A DNA stretch of 64,000 nt from contig NZ_CP095074.1 in NCBI RefSeq assembly GCF_022919835.1, forward strand, positions 2,752,001 to 2,816,000, read 5' to 3'. This stretch comes from Halobacillus shinanisalinarum. Lineage in GTDB: Bacteria; Bacillota; Bacilli; Bacillales; Halobacillaceae. Under the pieces are notes generated by a model. That model was not told the origin of the DNA. It did not search any database and was given only the letters and a program-made list of their open reading frames with translations. The translations under genes were made by a program, and so were the position numbers. Shown here piece by piece: positions 28,064-37,625 of the stretch; the stretch's first letter is position 1, and every line of letters begins with the position of its first letter.

Positions 28064-28153
28064 TTATTTTACATACTTTTCGAAAAAATTCTCCCAGTTT
28101 GGTCGAGTTCCGTCCACATCTGTGAAGTGGAAGATCTCAGGTAACTGCCACAT
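28064..28153 (-). pseudogene. Short gene remnant, unrecognised
   Basis: A 29-codon stretch reads MWQLPEIFHFTDVDGTRPNW and ENFFEKYVK before a stop. It looks like the C-terminal tail of a larger soluble protein (the DVDGTRPNW motif is specific-looking), but no upstream coding continuation remains; the preceding 100 bases are AT-rich. I do not recognise the parent family. Confidence 0.35.
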
Positions 28154-28193
28154 GTGATTAAACAGATGATTTTATATTATCACAGTAAAAAAC

Positions 28194-28218
28194 ATTTCCC
28201 GGGAAATATCGACGTAAC
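28194..28218. promoter_or_regulatory. Perfect palindrome ATTTCCCGGGAAAT followed by GACGTAAC
   Basis: A 14-bp perfect palindrome (28194-28207), then ATC and GACGTAAC. The same pair of blocks recurs at 42091-42125 upstream of the peptide-receptor gene. Here it lies about 60 bases downstream of the brxA stop and upstream of the 28064 remnant. Confidence 0.5.
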
Positions 28219-28278
28219 TTAACAAGTTTTTTTAAAAATTAAAGCCGCTACATAAAAGGTGACGGCACAGCAAAAGCT

Positions 28279-28707
28279 TTAGCAATGTTCGTTATAAGCA
28301 GAGGTTAAATTACTTACAATTTCTTCGACGTCATGATCTTCAATTTCTTCTCGAGGAATAAAATGAAGGACTTGCCCATCTTTTAATAAAGCCATAGATG
28401 GGGAGGAAGGTTCATAGCCTTCTAAATAATCGCGCATACGGCTTGTCGCTTCACGATCCTGTCCAGCAAATACAGTCACTAGGTGTTCCGGTCTTTTCTC
28501 ATTAACGAGTGATTCTCTAGCGGAAGGACGGGCTAGTCCTGCTGCACAACCACATACAGAATTGACTACGACAAGGGCCGTTCCCTTTGTTGAACTGATG
28601 AACTCATCGACAGATTCAGGGGTTGTTAATTCAGAAAAGCCTGCTTGTGTTAGCTCGTCTCTCATTGGTTGAGATATTTCTTTCATATACGCTTCATATG
28701 GGTTCAT
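28279..28707 (-). CDS. brxA: Bacilliredoxin BrxA
   Basis: 142 residues, thioredoxin-like YphP/BrxA family with the CGC active site in VVNSVCGCAAGLARPSA (about residue 53). The N-terminus YEAYMKEISQPMRDELTQAGF and the closing LTSAYNEHC favour BrxA over BrxB. It removes bacillithiol from S-bacillithiolated proteins in the cytosol after oxidative stress. It follows the cvfC-like gene by 11 bases, so the two are cotranscribed. Confidence 0.93.
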   Translation of the reverse strand: MNPYEAYMKEISQPMRDELTQAGFSELTTPESVDEFISSTKGTALVVVNSVCGCAAGLARPSARESLVNEKRPEHLVTVFAGQDREATSRMRDYLEGYEPSSPSMALLKDGQVLHFIPREEIEDHDVEEIVSNLTSAYNEHC

Positions 28708-28718
28708 ATATAAGCCTC

Positions 28719-29858
28719 CTATTGTTTTTGTTTAGTAGCTTGTGTCATCTGGTGCCAGACGGAACCTTTTGCTGTTTCGCCGCCTTCAATTCGTTCAATC
28801 GCCATATTGATTTGCATGCGTACTTCAAACTCAGGATCCTTGGATGCCTCTTTTAAAGCAGGAAGAGCTGTTTCATCCCCGAGTTCATAAAGGAACATAG
28901 CCGCACGCCATCTGACTAATCGGTTGCTGTCAGACAGTGATTCGATCATTTCAGGCATGGCTTCTTTAAAGCCGAGATCAGATAAGCAATCCCCAGCAGT
29001 TCTCCGTACTGTTACGGTTTTGTCCTTTAAAGCCTTGTAAAGGTAAGGAAGGGTTTCCGCTTCTTCAATCATGCCTAAGTAAGCCGTAGCTAAACGTCTT
29101 ATCGAAGCTTTGGGATCACCCAACGCTTTGTCTAATACGGGTAAATCCTCTATTGTTGGATCCATTCGGTCAAGGGCGGCATACCGGACTTTCCAATCTT
29201 GGTCATTCAGTACTTCTATAGAAACTTTTTGTTTGGGAACTGCCTCGGTTTCACTCGTATCTTCTTCAGCAGCAAGCTTTACAAGGGTCTTCAATCGGTT
29301 CGTATCGTAACTGGCTGCGAGTTCTTCTTTGACTTGTTCTCCTATTTCATAGGGATCGCCATAGCGTGGGTTTTGTTCGACCCATTTTCGCTCCATAATC
29401 ATGTTTGGAGAAGCAGGGGCCGCTTCCATCGCTGCTTCCATGAATATATCAGGCAGGCCGATACGTTTCTCATCATCGCCATCTTCGAGTTTCACTTGCA
29501 TCGGAATACCGCGGAACATTTGGACAAACACTTTTACCTCGCCAAAAGAATCATCAGGTGTCTCCTGGTTGTTTTGAGAAGCAACATCAGACGTTTCTTC
29601 CGAACCAAAAATTGAACGGACTGCAGGTAAGATGCCTTCCCAACTTACTTTTGGGTGCCGTTCTAAAGCGATGAAGTCCGTAACATGATAGAGTCCTTTA
29701 ACACCTTCAATGTCAAAAAGCTGTGCAATGAAGTCAGGAGCTGATTCCAAATTACTCCCCTGTTTATAGTTACGGGTCTCCCCGCTTGGTAATTCTTCAT
29801 TCAAGTTAATTTTCATTGAGTTAGGGCTGGGCGTCGGCTCTATGGACACAATCTTCAT
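28719..29858 (-). CDS. CvfC-type protein: NifU-N-like domain plus HEAT repeats
   Basis: 379 residues. The N-terminal ~85 residues are a NifU N-terminal-like scaffold domain (PTPSPNSMKINLNEELPSGE), then a linker, then HEAT-like helical repeats from about residue 210 (WKVRYAALDRMDPTIEDLPVLDKALGDPKASIRRLATAYLG and three further copies). This is the conserved virulence factor C family of Firmicutes; the biochemical role is unknown. I start at 29858, where GAGGGGG is 7-8 bases away, rather than at 29864, which is too close. Operon with brxA suggests a redox or Fe-S connection, as inference. Confidence 0.88.
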   Translation of the reverse strand: MKIVSIEPTPSPNSMKINLNEELPSGETRNYKQGSNLESAPDFIAQLFDIEGVKGLYHVTDFIALERHPKVSWEGILPAVRSIFGSEETSDVASQNNQETPDDSFGEVKVFVQMFRGIPMQVKLEDGDDEKRIGLPDIFMEAAMEAAPASPNMIMERKWVEQNPRYGDPYEIGEQVKEELAASYDTNRLKTLVKLAAEEDTSETEAVPKQKVSIEVLNDQDWKVRYAALDRMDPTIEDLPVLDKALGDPKASIRRLATAYLGMIEEAETLPYLYKALKDKTVTVRRTAGDCLSDLGFKEAMPEMIESLSDSNRLVRWRAAMFLYELGDETALPALKEASKDPEFEVRMQINMAIERIEGGETAKGSVWHQMTQATKQKQ

Positions 29859-30022
29859 TCTCATTCCCCCTCATTGTATTCATTAAGTTAATTTTATCAA
29901 AGAACGATGGTTACTTCCATTGTTAGGCACATAGGGTAAAGTAGGGGGGAAAACAGGTTGATATTCCTATATCAGGAATGTAATATTACACTTAGAAAAG
30001 AATGGAAAAGGGGGAGAAGTAG

Positions 30023-33000
30023 ATGGAGGAGCTATCTCGCCAGCAACTTGATGCCGCGTTTCGTAAAGAGTTGAGGGATCTGAGGGAAGAACAATACATA
30101 ACGAGAGATGAATATAGGCGATTAACTGAGGCACATAATCGACATGTGAAGAACCAGCAGGTTGCAAGTGAACCAGCTATTAAACAAGAAACCGTATCAC
30201 AAGAGAAAGCTCCTGATGAGAGCCAGCTACAGCCAAAAACGAAGCTTGTTAAGGAGCATAAACCTAAGAAAGTGCGTACCAAAGAACAAGTACGAGAACG
30301 GAATATCACTTGGTCTTTGATTCTTGGTGTTGTCCTTTTACTAATTAGCGGATTAGTTGTAGCGACAAGCCAATGGGATCAAATGAGTTCAGTAATGAAG
30401 GTGTTTTCGATCTCATTCGTCTCACTGTTTTTCTTAGGTTTAAGCTTGATTTCAAGAAAATATTTACGTATTGAACAGACGGCATTCGCCTTTCTGACAC
30501 TTGGAAGTATGCTTGTGCCAATTGTTATTCTGGCAATTGGTTACTTTGAGCTTCTCGGAAATTACTTATCTCTTTATGGCGAAGGCAGATACATATTGGG
30601 GTTAATAGGGCAGCGCTTCCGCTCCCACTATATATTAGAAATGCCTATATGCACCGTTCCCGCCTATTCGTATGGATTTCATTTATTTCCATCTCGCTTA
30701 CAGTTGGGTTTGGTTTAAGGGCTCTAGAGTTATCAGTAGACGCCTTTTACCTTTTGCTGATGGTGTTTAATGCTGTTTTATTAGTACTTTACCATCAATA
30801 TAAAGAAAGGAAGCGGCTTCAGCTTTTCATGAAAGAAGTCCCGTTATATACACAGGCAAACTTAATTTTATCGACCTTGCTCATGTTGGTACTTTTTGAA
30901 AATGAACTGTTTTACAGTTTCAACTTACTACTGACAGCAGGCCTTTACATGGCAATGGTGTTTGTCTACAAGACAAGGGAGTACCAGTTTGTCTTTTCTA
31001 CACTGGTTGCTTACGGAATATATCAGTTAGTTGAACACTCAGCGCTAGAGACTGTTGATTTTGTCGTGTATGGCGCGGCCGGATTGTTGTACATTGGATT
31101 CGCGTACGCCTGGAGAAGCCATACATTTGTAAGTAGGATGTTCATGTATATGAGTGGGTTAATCTCTTTTTTCGCCTTTATTTATGTGAGTTATAAAGGG
31201 ATTCTTATCCAAGCGGAAGATGGCTCATTGTTGCTGTTTCTATCCTACCTCATTGTTGCACTTAACTATGGTGTGCTTTCCTATCTTGTTAAACAGCAGG
31301 TCTTTCAATACTTAACACCAGTGTTTATTTTTGCTGCTGCCTGGCAGTTATGGTTGGTAGTGGATAGTGATTTTGCGAGTATGGAGTTGTTCCTGTTTGC
31401 GGTAGCGAGTGCAGTATTGCTTTACCTTGGCCTCTGGGCTAAGCATCACTGGTTCCTGCCCATTAAAGAAAGTAGCTTTTATACGTCCATTGTTATTATG
31501 ATCCTTTGCATTGGTTTTGCAGCTCAGACGAATCAATATAGTGAAACCGCTGCTATGTTGTTTACGTTTGGAGTATGGGCCTATTTGGCATTTAAGAAAT
31601 CACATGTAAAGGAAGTAATGGATACGGCCGTTTGGGTCCAACCTCTAAGTTGGTTTGCGGCACTGGTTACTGTTTATTTCATTCTTGTTGAACATATTGC
31701 TGGGTTACGAAGTGTTTATGGAGAAACTGCTCATTTTGCTTGTGCTGGACTGCTGCTATTAGCTATCAGTGAAGCTTTTAGGAGGGCGAAGGAAGAAGAT
31801 TTTTCGATGTCGACGTTTTATATCGGGCAGTCTTCATACGCGTTAGCCATTTTCTTTTTATTAAATGGTACAGGTGTTGAAGCTGATTGGATGCGTGCTG
31901 TTATTCTTGCTGCAGGGATAGCTGTGTTTACGTGGCTAGTTCTCCGGTCAGGTATATCACAACTTTGGATCGTCGTTTCACTCACTGTGCTGGCCTTTTA
32001 TGTGTCATTGCTTCCGTTGCTGGAATTACATGGGTTACCAGACATTTTAATGTTTATGATCGCCGCCCCGGTGCTACTCATTTCCATCGGTTCTTTAGGC
32101 GGTAAGAAATGGCCAGATATGAATCCGTATTTCTTTTGGCTTGCCCATGGATCGATGGTTATTCTTACGGCTATCATTTTGCTGGAACAAACTATTTCCA
32201 TGAGACTGACCCCATTTATCCTAATGGTCCCGATTGCCGTCTATGTTTATAGCAGTTTAGTGAAAAAGCGGGAGTGGCAAGTGAAAGTCTTTCTCTATGC
32301 TAGCTTCACGACTCTTTTCTTCCTGATTACCAATATAGGTGGCCATTATGACTTGTTTCAAGCGATTCCAGCCCCCTATTCAATTATGATAACAAGTGTA
32401 ATTCTTTCGCTCACTTGGCTATCATTGCCTGTGGTGTGGAGAAGAAGGGTTGAGTGGTATCTCATCCCGTTTTCGCTTATTGGGATGTACAGTATTATTT
32501 ATAAGCCTGATTTACTGCAAGTAGTAGAGATAGTCCCAATCCTAGCTTACGTGGCACTTACTGTTTTTTTTATCTTGTATAGAAAATGGTCATGGGTCAA
32601 CGTTCTTCCATTACTAGCAATCCTGTGTATGTGGGAAGAATACCGTATGATTATTGACCGTCAAGTGATGCTCGTGTTGTTAATGATCAGTTTTGTCGTG
32701 CTTGTTGTAATTGGCCGGGTTATGTACAGTCACTTAGTTGAAAAGAAGAAGGACTCTATCATCTTAGACAGCTTTACATGGGTGGCCTTGCTTTACAGTC
32801 CGTTTTTGTTCACCTTTTTGCAGGAGAATACGACAGTATGGCTTCAAATTGTTCCGTACCTGTTACTAAGTGTGTGGTTTATATTAAACCGACTGAGGTG
32901 GGGCACTCAAATGGCTGCAGCCATCTTTGAAACGTTAAGTGTACTCACTATCTACCCGGCTTATTTACTTGTTATTTATGAGTATCGTGACTTATGGAGC

Positions 33001-33453
33001 GATTTGATACAAGCGGAATTGGAGGTCCTTCCGCTTATAGGTGTAATGATTTTTCTGCAGAAGCAAACGTGGTCAGATTATAGACAAATCATGAAACGTA
33101 TTCAGTTGAGTTTACTGTTAGGGATCTCAGCCTATTTAGTCGTTGATGCTATTTTCAGTCATACCATCTGGGATGCATGGATTATTGGCAGCCTGTCTTT
33201 GATTTCTATGGTTGTCGGTATGCAGCTGCGTATCAAATCTTACTTTTTCGTAGGGATGGGTGTATTGATATTCAACGTTATCTATCAAACGCGTCCGTAT
33301 TGGGGTAATATGCCATGGTGGGTTTACTTGCTCGTAGCGGGGCTTTTGCTCATAGGCATTGCAAGCTACAACGAATGGCAAAAGCAACAAGGCCACAATC
33401 CGGTCGGGAGAAAGCTCAAACAGCTCCAGGCTTCGTTAGGAAGATGGGATTAA
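30023..33453 (+). pseudogene. Giant polytopic membrane protein, one frameshift
   Basis: About 1143 residues if repaired. The first ~95 are soluble, charged and coiled (LDAAFRKELRDLREEQYITRDEY resembles a short zinc-less SHOCT/DUF-like helix pair), followed by around 30 hydrophobic helices to the end. This matches the very large membrane proteins often annotated with an SCO7613 C-terminal-like domain in Bacillaceae; function unknown. The first frame fails after YILGLIG. One extra G in the GGG at 30608-30610 gives GAALPLPLYIRNAYMHRSRL and joins the long second frame, so a single G is missing. GGGGGAG precedes the ATG. Confidence 0.75.
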
Positions 33454-33558
33454 TAGTAGGTTGAATAAGTTTTTCGTAAAAAATAGTAATTTTTTGAAAC
33501 GTGTTCCAACGATGATCGTAGAATAAGGGGACGTGTTAAGAGAAGGAGGGGCTTTTAT

Positions 33559-34479
33559 ATGGGAGAACCCGTAATGAAGTTAAAGAATCTGAAAAAGTCA
33601 ATAAGTAATAAGCCGATCATAAAGGGCTTGGATTTTGAAATCTACAGTGGAGAAGTGTTTGGCTTTCTAGGCCCGAATGGGGCAGGAAAGACGACAACCA
33701 TACGAATGATGGTTGGGTTAATGAGCATGACAGATGGGGATGTCATAATAAAAGGACAAAGTGTAAAGAAAGACTTCAAAAAAGCAATCCGCTATGTTGG
33801 CGGTATTGTTGAAAACCCGGAAATGTATCCATTTATGACGGGATGGAAGAATCTCATTCACTACTCGCGAATGGTACCAGGGATCAGCAAGGAACGGATT
33901 CAAGAAGTGGTTCGCCTTGTCGGTCTTGAAAAAAGAATGAAGGATAAAGTGTCCAAGTATTCGTTAGGAATGAGGCAGCGGCTTGGCATAGCGCAGGCCT
34001 TGCTCCATAATCCCTCTATTCTCATACTCGATGAACCAACGAATGGTCTTGACCCATCAGGGATCCGTGAAATTCGTTCGTACATAAGAAGACTCGCTGC
34101 AGAAGAGGGCGTGGCGGTTATTGTTTCAAGTCACATTTTATCTGAAATGGAAATGATGTGTGACCGGATCGGGATTATAAAGAATGGCGAGCTTATATCG
34201 ATTCAGTCTGTTCATGATGCCTTACAGCAATCCGATCAAAAGGAAGTCACTATTGAAGCCAGACCAATGAACGACGCTTATGAGATTTTGCAAGGGATTG
34301 TTGAAGGTTCGGTTAATCAGCATCAAAACGAGTTGATGATGTCGGTTAAAAAGGAGGAGATTCCTTTAGTGATAGCCAAGCTTGTCGAGCAAAATATTGA
34401 TATCTTCAGTGTGAATGTAAATCGTTCCACGTTAGAGGATAAATTCCTGGATTTGATTGGAGAGGGAACCATTGAGTAA
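33559..34479 (+). CDS. ABC-2 type exporter ATPase
   Basis: 306 residues. Walker A GPNGAGKTT, Q-loop VENPEMYPFMTG, signature YSLGMRQRLGIAQAL, Walker B ILILDEPTNGLDP, H-loop VSSHILSEME. The C-terminal extension (about 220-306) is of the BcrA/lantibiotic-immunity or YxlF type. With the following permease it forms an exporter, often for antimicrobial peptides or part of cell-envelope resistance; the substrate is unknown. GGAGGGG lies before the ATG. Its end overlaps the permease start by 8 bases. Confidence 0.92.
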   Translation: MGEPVMKLKNLKKSISNKPIIKGLDFEIYSGEVFGFLGPNGAGKTTTIRMMVGLMSMTDGDVIIKGQSVKKDFKKAIRYVGGIVENPEMYPFMTGWKNLIHYSRMVPGISKERIQEVVRLVGLEKRMKDKVSKYSLGMRQRLGIAQALLHNPSILILDEPTNGLDPSGIREIRSYIRRLAAEEGVAVIVSSHILSEMEMMCDRIGIIKNGELISIQSVHDALQQSDQKEVTIEARPMNDAYEILQGIVEGSVNQHQNELMMSVKKEEIPLVIAKLVEQNIDIFSVNVNRSTLEDKFLDLIGEGTIE

Positions 34480-35428
34480 TTTTATCCAGTTAGTTAAAAA
34501 TGAACAAATGAAGACATACTCACAAGTTGCAACATGGATCATGTACATTGTACTTGCTGTATTTATTATAGGATTCGGTGTATTTATGAAAATTGATCAA
34601 TCCATGACGGACGGTAATCAAGCGGCAGGGGATGATTGGAAACAGGAACTGCAGGCTGAGAACGAACAGCTTCAAAAGCAAATGGAGGAACAAGAGTTTG
34701 CAGCGCCCTATAATGAGCAAACGATGGCCATGAATGAGTATCGGATCGAAAACGATATTAAACCGGGTGGTTATGACGTATGGGATTTTGTCCAGGACAA
34801 CCGTACGAATATTTCAATCATTAGTTTGCTGACGATTATTGTAGCAGCGGGTATGATTGCGAACGAGTTTAAATGGGGCTCGATTAAGCTGCTGCTCATA
34901 AGACCGATTTCACGAACAAAAATTTTGGCATCAAAATATGTTTCTGTGCTTATTTTTGCAATTACCATGCTATTATTTTTATATGTGCTATCCTTTTTAG
35001 TAGGGTCAGTATTATTTGGGTTTGAAAGTTTAACAGCACCATACTTGTACTGGCAGAGTGAAGAGGTTCATCAGGCACCGATCTTCCAACTTACGATATC
35101 ACAATACGGATTGAGTTCAGTTAACCTGCTGATGATGGCAACCTTTGCCTTTATGGTTTCCGCCATTTTTAGAAACAGTTCGCTTGCAATTGGGGTAGCG
35201 ATTTTCTTAATGATGTCTGGAAATGCAATTGTAGGGTTCTTTAGTGGAAAAGAGTGGGCGAAGTTCATTCTGTTCGCCAACACGAATTTGAATCAGTTTT
35301 TTACAGGTACACCGGTTATATCTGATTTAACACTAGGCTTTTCTGTAACAGTACTGATCGTCTATTTAATCCTGTTCCTTGGATTGTCGTGGTTTTTCTT
35401 TTCCAAACGGGATGTAACGAATGCATAA
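34472..35428 (+). CDS. ABC-2 type exporter permease
   Basis: 318 residues from a TTG at 34472 with GAGAGGG 6 bases upstream; a TTG at 34457 lacks a site. One N-terminal helix, an extracellular coiled segment rich in Gln/Glu (DDWKQELQAENEQLQKQMEE), then five further helices with FKWGSIKLLLIRPISRTKILASKY, the ABC-2 membrane-cytosol signature. Partners with the upstream ATPase. Confidence 0.9.
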   Translation: MSNFIQLVKNEQMKTYSQVATWIMYIVLAVFIIGFGVFMKIDQSMTDGNQAAGDDWKQELQAENEQLQKQMEEQEFAAPYNEQTMAMNEYRIENDIKPGGYDVWDFVQDNRTNISIISLLTIIVAAGMIANEFKWGSIKLLLIRPISRTKILASKYVSVLIFAITMLLFLYVLSFLVGSVLFGFESLTAPYLYWQSEEVHQAPIFQLTISQYGLSSVNLLMMATFAFMVSAIFRNSSLAIGVAIFLMMSGNAIVGFFSGKEWAKFILFANTNLNQFFTGTPVISDLTLGFSVTVLIVYLILFLGLSWFFFSKRDVTNA

Positions 35429-35451
35429 ACTTTTAAAGGAGCGTGAGTAGA

Positions 35452-35901
35452 ATGAAGCGAATTGTAGAAATCGTTTTTACAGTTATCGGTGTAGTTATTT
35501 ATGGCCTTACAGCAGTATTAAGCTTAGTCTTTCTCAATGTGCAGGATAATCCAGGATGGCGAGCGGATATGCAAAGTATGCTGAATCAAGACCAAAACAT
35601 GGAGCAAGCTCAAATCTCAGTTGATCAAATAATGGAAGGGGTTGCCTCGGTAACATGGATTATTGTTATTTCAGCACTGGTAGCGATCATTCTTGGAATT
35701 GTGGCTATTGTCTTTCTAAAGGGGAATAAGAAGCCGAAGCCTGCTGGAATTATTTTGATTATTACTGGAATCGTCACCACAGTCGGCACCATTGGCTTCG
35801 GACTGTTTGGCGGACTAGCCTTTCTTATCGCAGGAATTATTGCTTTAGTAAGAAAGACAAAAAGACCGATTGAAGACGAGAGTTCCTTCGCAAGTGAATA
35901 A
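35452..35901 (+). CDS. DUF4064 membrane protein
   Basis: 149 residues, four hydrophobic helices, with an extracellular loop carrying DNPGWRADMQSMLNQDQN between helices 1 and 2 and a basic/acidic tail. DUF4064 proteins are small tetraspan proteins of Firmicutes, often in transporter operons. AAAGGAG precedes the ATG at 35452 by about 10 bases; a GTG at 35443 would touch that site. It closes the ABC exporter operon and may be an accessory subunit. Confidence 0.82.
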   Translation: MKRIVEIVFTVIGVVIYGLTAVLSLVFLNVQDNPGWRADMQSMLNQDQNMEQAQISVDQIMEGVASVTWIIVISALVAIILGIVAIVFLKGNKKPKPAGIILIITGIVTTVGTIGFGLFGGLAFLIAGIIALVRKTKRPIEDESSFASE

Positions 35902-35931
35902 TAGATATAAGAACCCGGATTAGCAGATCTA

Positions 35932-36206
35932 ATGGATTCATTGCCACTGGGGGGGAGTTTTCACCATTATTTAGTCATTGACCACCAATTGAACCCCTCG
36001 CTAATTATTTCCGTGCGCATGTTGTACCGGGAGGTGTGTATGTCCATAACGGTCATTTTGGCGAAGGTAAGCTTGTAGATCAAGATGTTCAAGAACGATT
36101 GGATCAACTGGGGAACGCTACTGTTCAGTTAACCAGCCAGCTTTATAGAAGAAATGTTGCAATACAACAACCTTCGATACCTAGACAAAAATTGAATCAA
36201 TCATAA
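35932..36206 (+). pseudogene. Frameshifted fragment of unknown gene
   Basis: Two adjoining frames read MDSLPLGGSFHHYLVIDH and then PIEPLANYFRAHVVPGGVYV, HNGHFGEGKLVDQDVQERLD, ending with RRNVAIQQPSIPRQ before a TAA. One base missing near 35981-35985 would join them. There is no ribosome binding site before the ATG at 35932, though GGGGGGGAG lies inside the frame at 35949. The VPGGVYVHNGHFGEG stretch looks like genuine protein, perhaps a small spore or tail-like protein; family unknown. A terminator follows, supporting a once-real gene. Confidence 0.4.
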
Positions 36207-36240
36207 AAAGAAGGGCTGGTCATGGAACCAGTCCTTCTTT
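36207..36240. terminator. Terminator between convergent small genes
   Basis: AAAGAAGGGCTGGT and ACCAGTCCTTCTTT form a stem with a 6-base loop and T-tracts on both strands. Confidence 0.88.
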
Positions 36241-36242
36241 TA

Positions 36243-36419
36243 CTAATCTAAAATGCGGTTTGTTTCATCAACATCAGCTAGCTGTCGGTTAGCTACATTC
36301 GTACTCTGAGGCATAAATCCATTCCCGTCACAAATTTTACAAGTATAATGCCATTCTTCATCATCCATAAGCAAACCTCGGCCATCACAGGCTAGACAAA
36401 CCTTATCTCTACTAGGCAT
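36243..36419 (-). CDS. 58-residue DnaJ-type zinc-finger protein
   Basis: MPSRDKVCLACDGRGLLMDD then EEWHYTCKICDGNGFMPQST and a polar tail. Two CxxCxGxG motifs form one DnaJ-like zinc module, as in the small YuiA-type proteins of Bacillus. GGAGGG lies 7 bases before the ATG. Function unknown; it may bind protein or RNA. Confidence 0.7.
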   Translation of the reverse strand: MPSRDKVCLACDGRGLLMDDEEWHYTCKICDGNGFMPQSTNVANRQLADVDETNRILD

Positions 36420-36541
36420 GTGAGCCCTCCTTTATAAGGGTATTGTGTTTAGTAATGTGTGCTAGTCAATCTAAAAATATACTTGGTAAGGTTATCCCTT
36501 TAAAAAATCGGGTATATCAGAAGAATTGGAGGGTGATACCA

Positions 36542-37438
36542 ATGGCTGATGAAAATACAAATGAACAAGATGTGACGTCTAAAGGGAAGGTCGACCGTCC
36601 AAGTCGTCAGTTCTATATCCCTTCGCAAATTGTTGATGAATTCGGAGAAAAAGGGAGAGACCACTTAAACAAACCATTTAGCGGACAGTTTTTACTTGCT
36701 ATGACGGCTGGTTCGTTTATGACATTTGGAGCAGTCTTTTCCGTATTGTTGGCTGTCGGTGTTGAAACAAAAGGGTTCTACTATCTGCTTTCCGGGTTAG
36801 GCTTTGCTGCGGGGTATGCAATGGTATTTATTTCAGGCGCTGTACTCTTTACGGAAATTAATGTTCTGCTTCCTTCTTACTTGTTTAATAAAGCTAATTT
36901 GATGAAAAGGACCATTTATAAATTTTGGTGTGCTACCTATATTGGTAATATTATCGGTGCTTTCTTAGTTGCTGTTTTAATACAAATGTCCGGTTCATTA
37001 GCTCCTGAATTCTATAATGAGTTTTCAATGTACCTGGACCATAAAATGAAATTTATTGATCATGGTGTAAAAGGCTGGTTTGAAGTACTTGTGTCAGGTA
37101 TATTGGCCAATTGGTTAATTGGAATGGCAGCCTTTTTAACAACAGCAGCCCGGGATTTTACAGGGAAGGTACTGGGCACTGTTCTGCCTGTCGTACTATT
37201 CGTAGCCGGGAACTTCCAGCATAGTGCAGCAAACATGGGCTACTTTAGTATGGGGATTCTTGCTTCAGACCAATACACATGGTATGAGTATGTTTTCCTC
37301 AATCTTGTACCGGCAAGTATCGGAAATTTAATTGGTGGAGGTATATTAGTGTCCTTACTGTTCTCCTATGCCTACAAAGAGGATATCCAGACTTCTCTGG
37401 GCCAAGGCAAACAAAAAAAGAAAAAAAACAATCAATAA
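36542..37438 (+). CDS. Formate/nitrite transporter (FNT) family channel
   Basis: 298 residues with six membrane helices of the FNT fold. A ~40-residue hydrophilic N-terminus is followed by PFSGQFLLAMTAGSFMTFGAVFSVLLAVG, FTEINVLLPSYLFNKANLMKR and NFQHSAANMGYFSMGIL, the FNT signature with the central histidine. The family passes formate, nitrite or hydrosulfide; which one is not shown. The ATG at 36542 follows GGAGGGTGATACC; an upstream ATG at 36443 has no site. Followed by dispersed hairpin copy B. Confidence 0.9.
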   Translation: MADENTNEQDVTSKGKVDRPSRQFYIPSQIVDEFGEKGRDHLNKPFSGQFLLAMTAGSFMTFGAVFSVLLAVGVETKGFYYLLSGLGFAAGYAMVFISGAVLFTEINVLLPSYLFNKANLMKRTIYKFWCATYIGNIIGAFLVAVLIQMSGSLAPEFYNEFSMYLDHKMKFIDHGVKGWFEVLVSGILANWLIGMAAFLTTAARDFTGKVLGTVLPVVLFVAGNFQHSAANMGYFSMGILASDQYTWYEYVFLNLVPASIGNLIGGGILVSLLFSYAYKEDIQTSLGQGKQKKKKNNQ

Positions 37439-37462
37439 CTCTGTACAATTTTATATATTTTT

Positions 37463-37506
37463 CCACCTCAGGTCATCCAAATTATGGATGACCTGAGGGT
37501 TTTTTG
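37463..37506 (+). terminator. Dispersed hairpin repeat, copy B
   Basis: CCACCTCAGGTCATCCA pairs with TGGATGACCTGAGG and is followed by GTTTTTTG. It lies 25 bases after the FNT stop and has full terminator form. Confidence 0.88.
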
Positions 37507-37582
37507 TATACTGAAGAAAGTTTAGGGTCTATACTCTAACCAACGCTAAGATACTAAAATGAGATGACAAAATCCATATACT

Positions 37583-37607
37583 ACCACCTCAGGTCATACA
37601 TAAAATG
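37583..37607 (+). repeat. Half copy of the dispersed hairpin (B')
   Basis: CCACCTCAGGTCATACATAA plus AATGG repeats the left arm and loop of the hairpin family; the right arm is missing and the sequence runs straight into the ribosome binding site of the peptidase gene. Confidence 0.65.
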
Positions 37608-37625
37608 GGAAAGGGAGGCGGTTAG

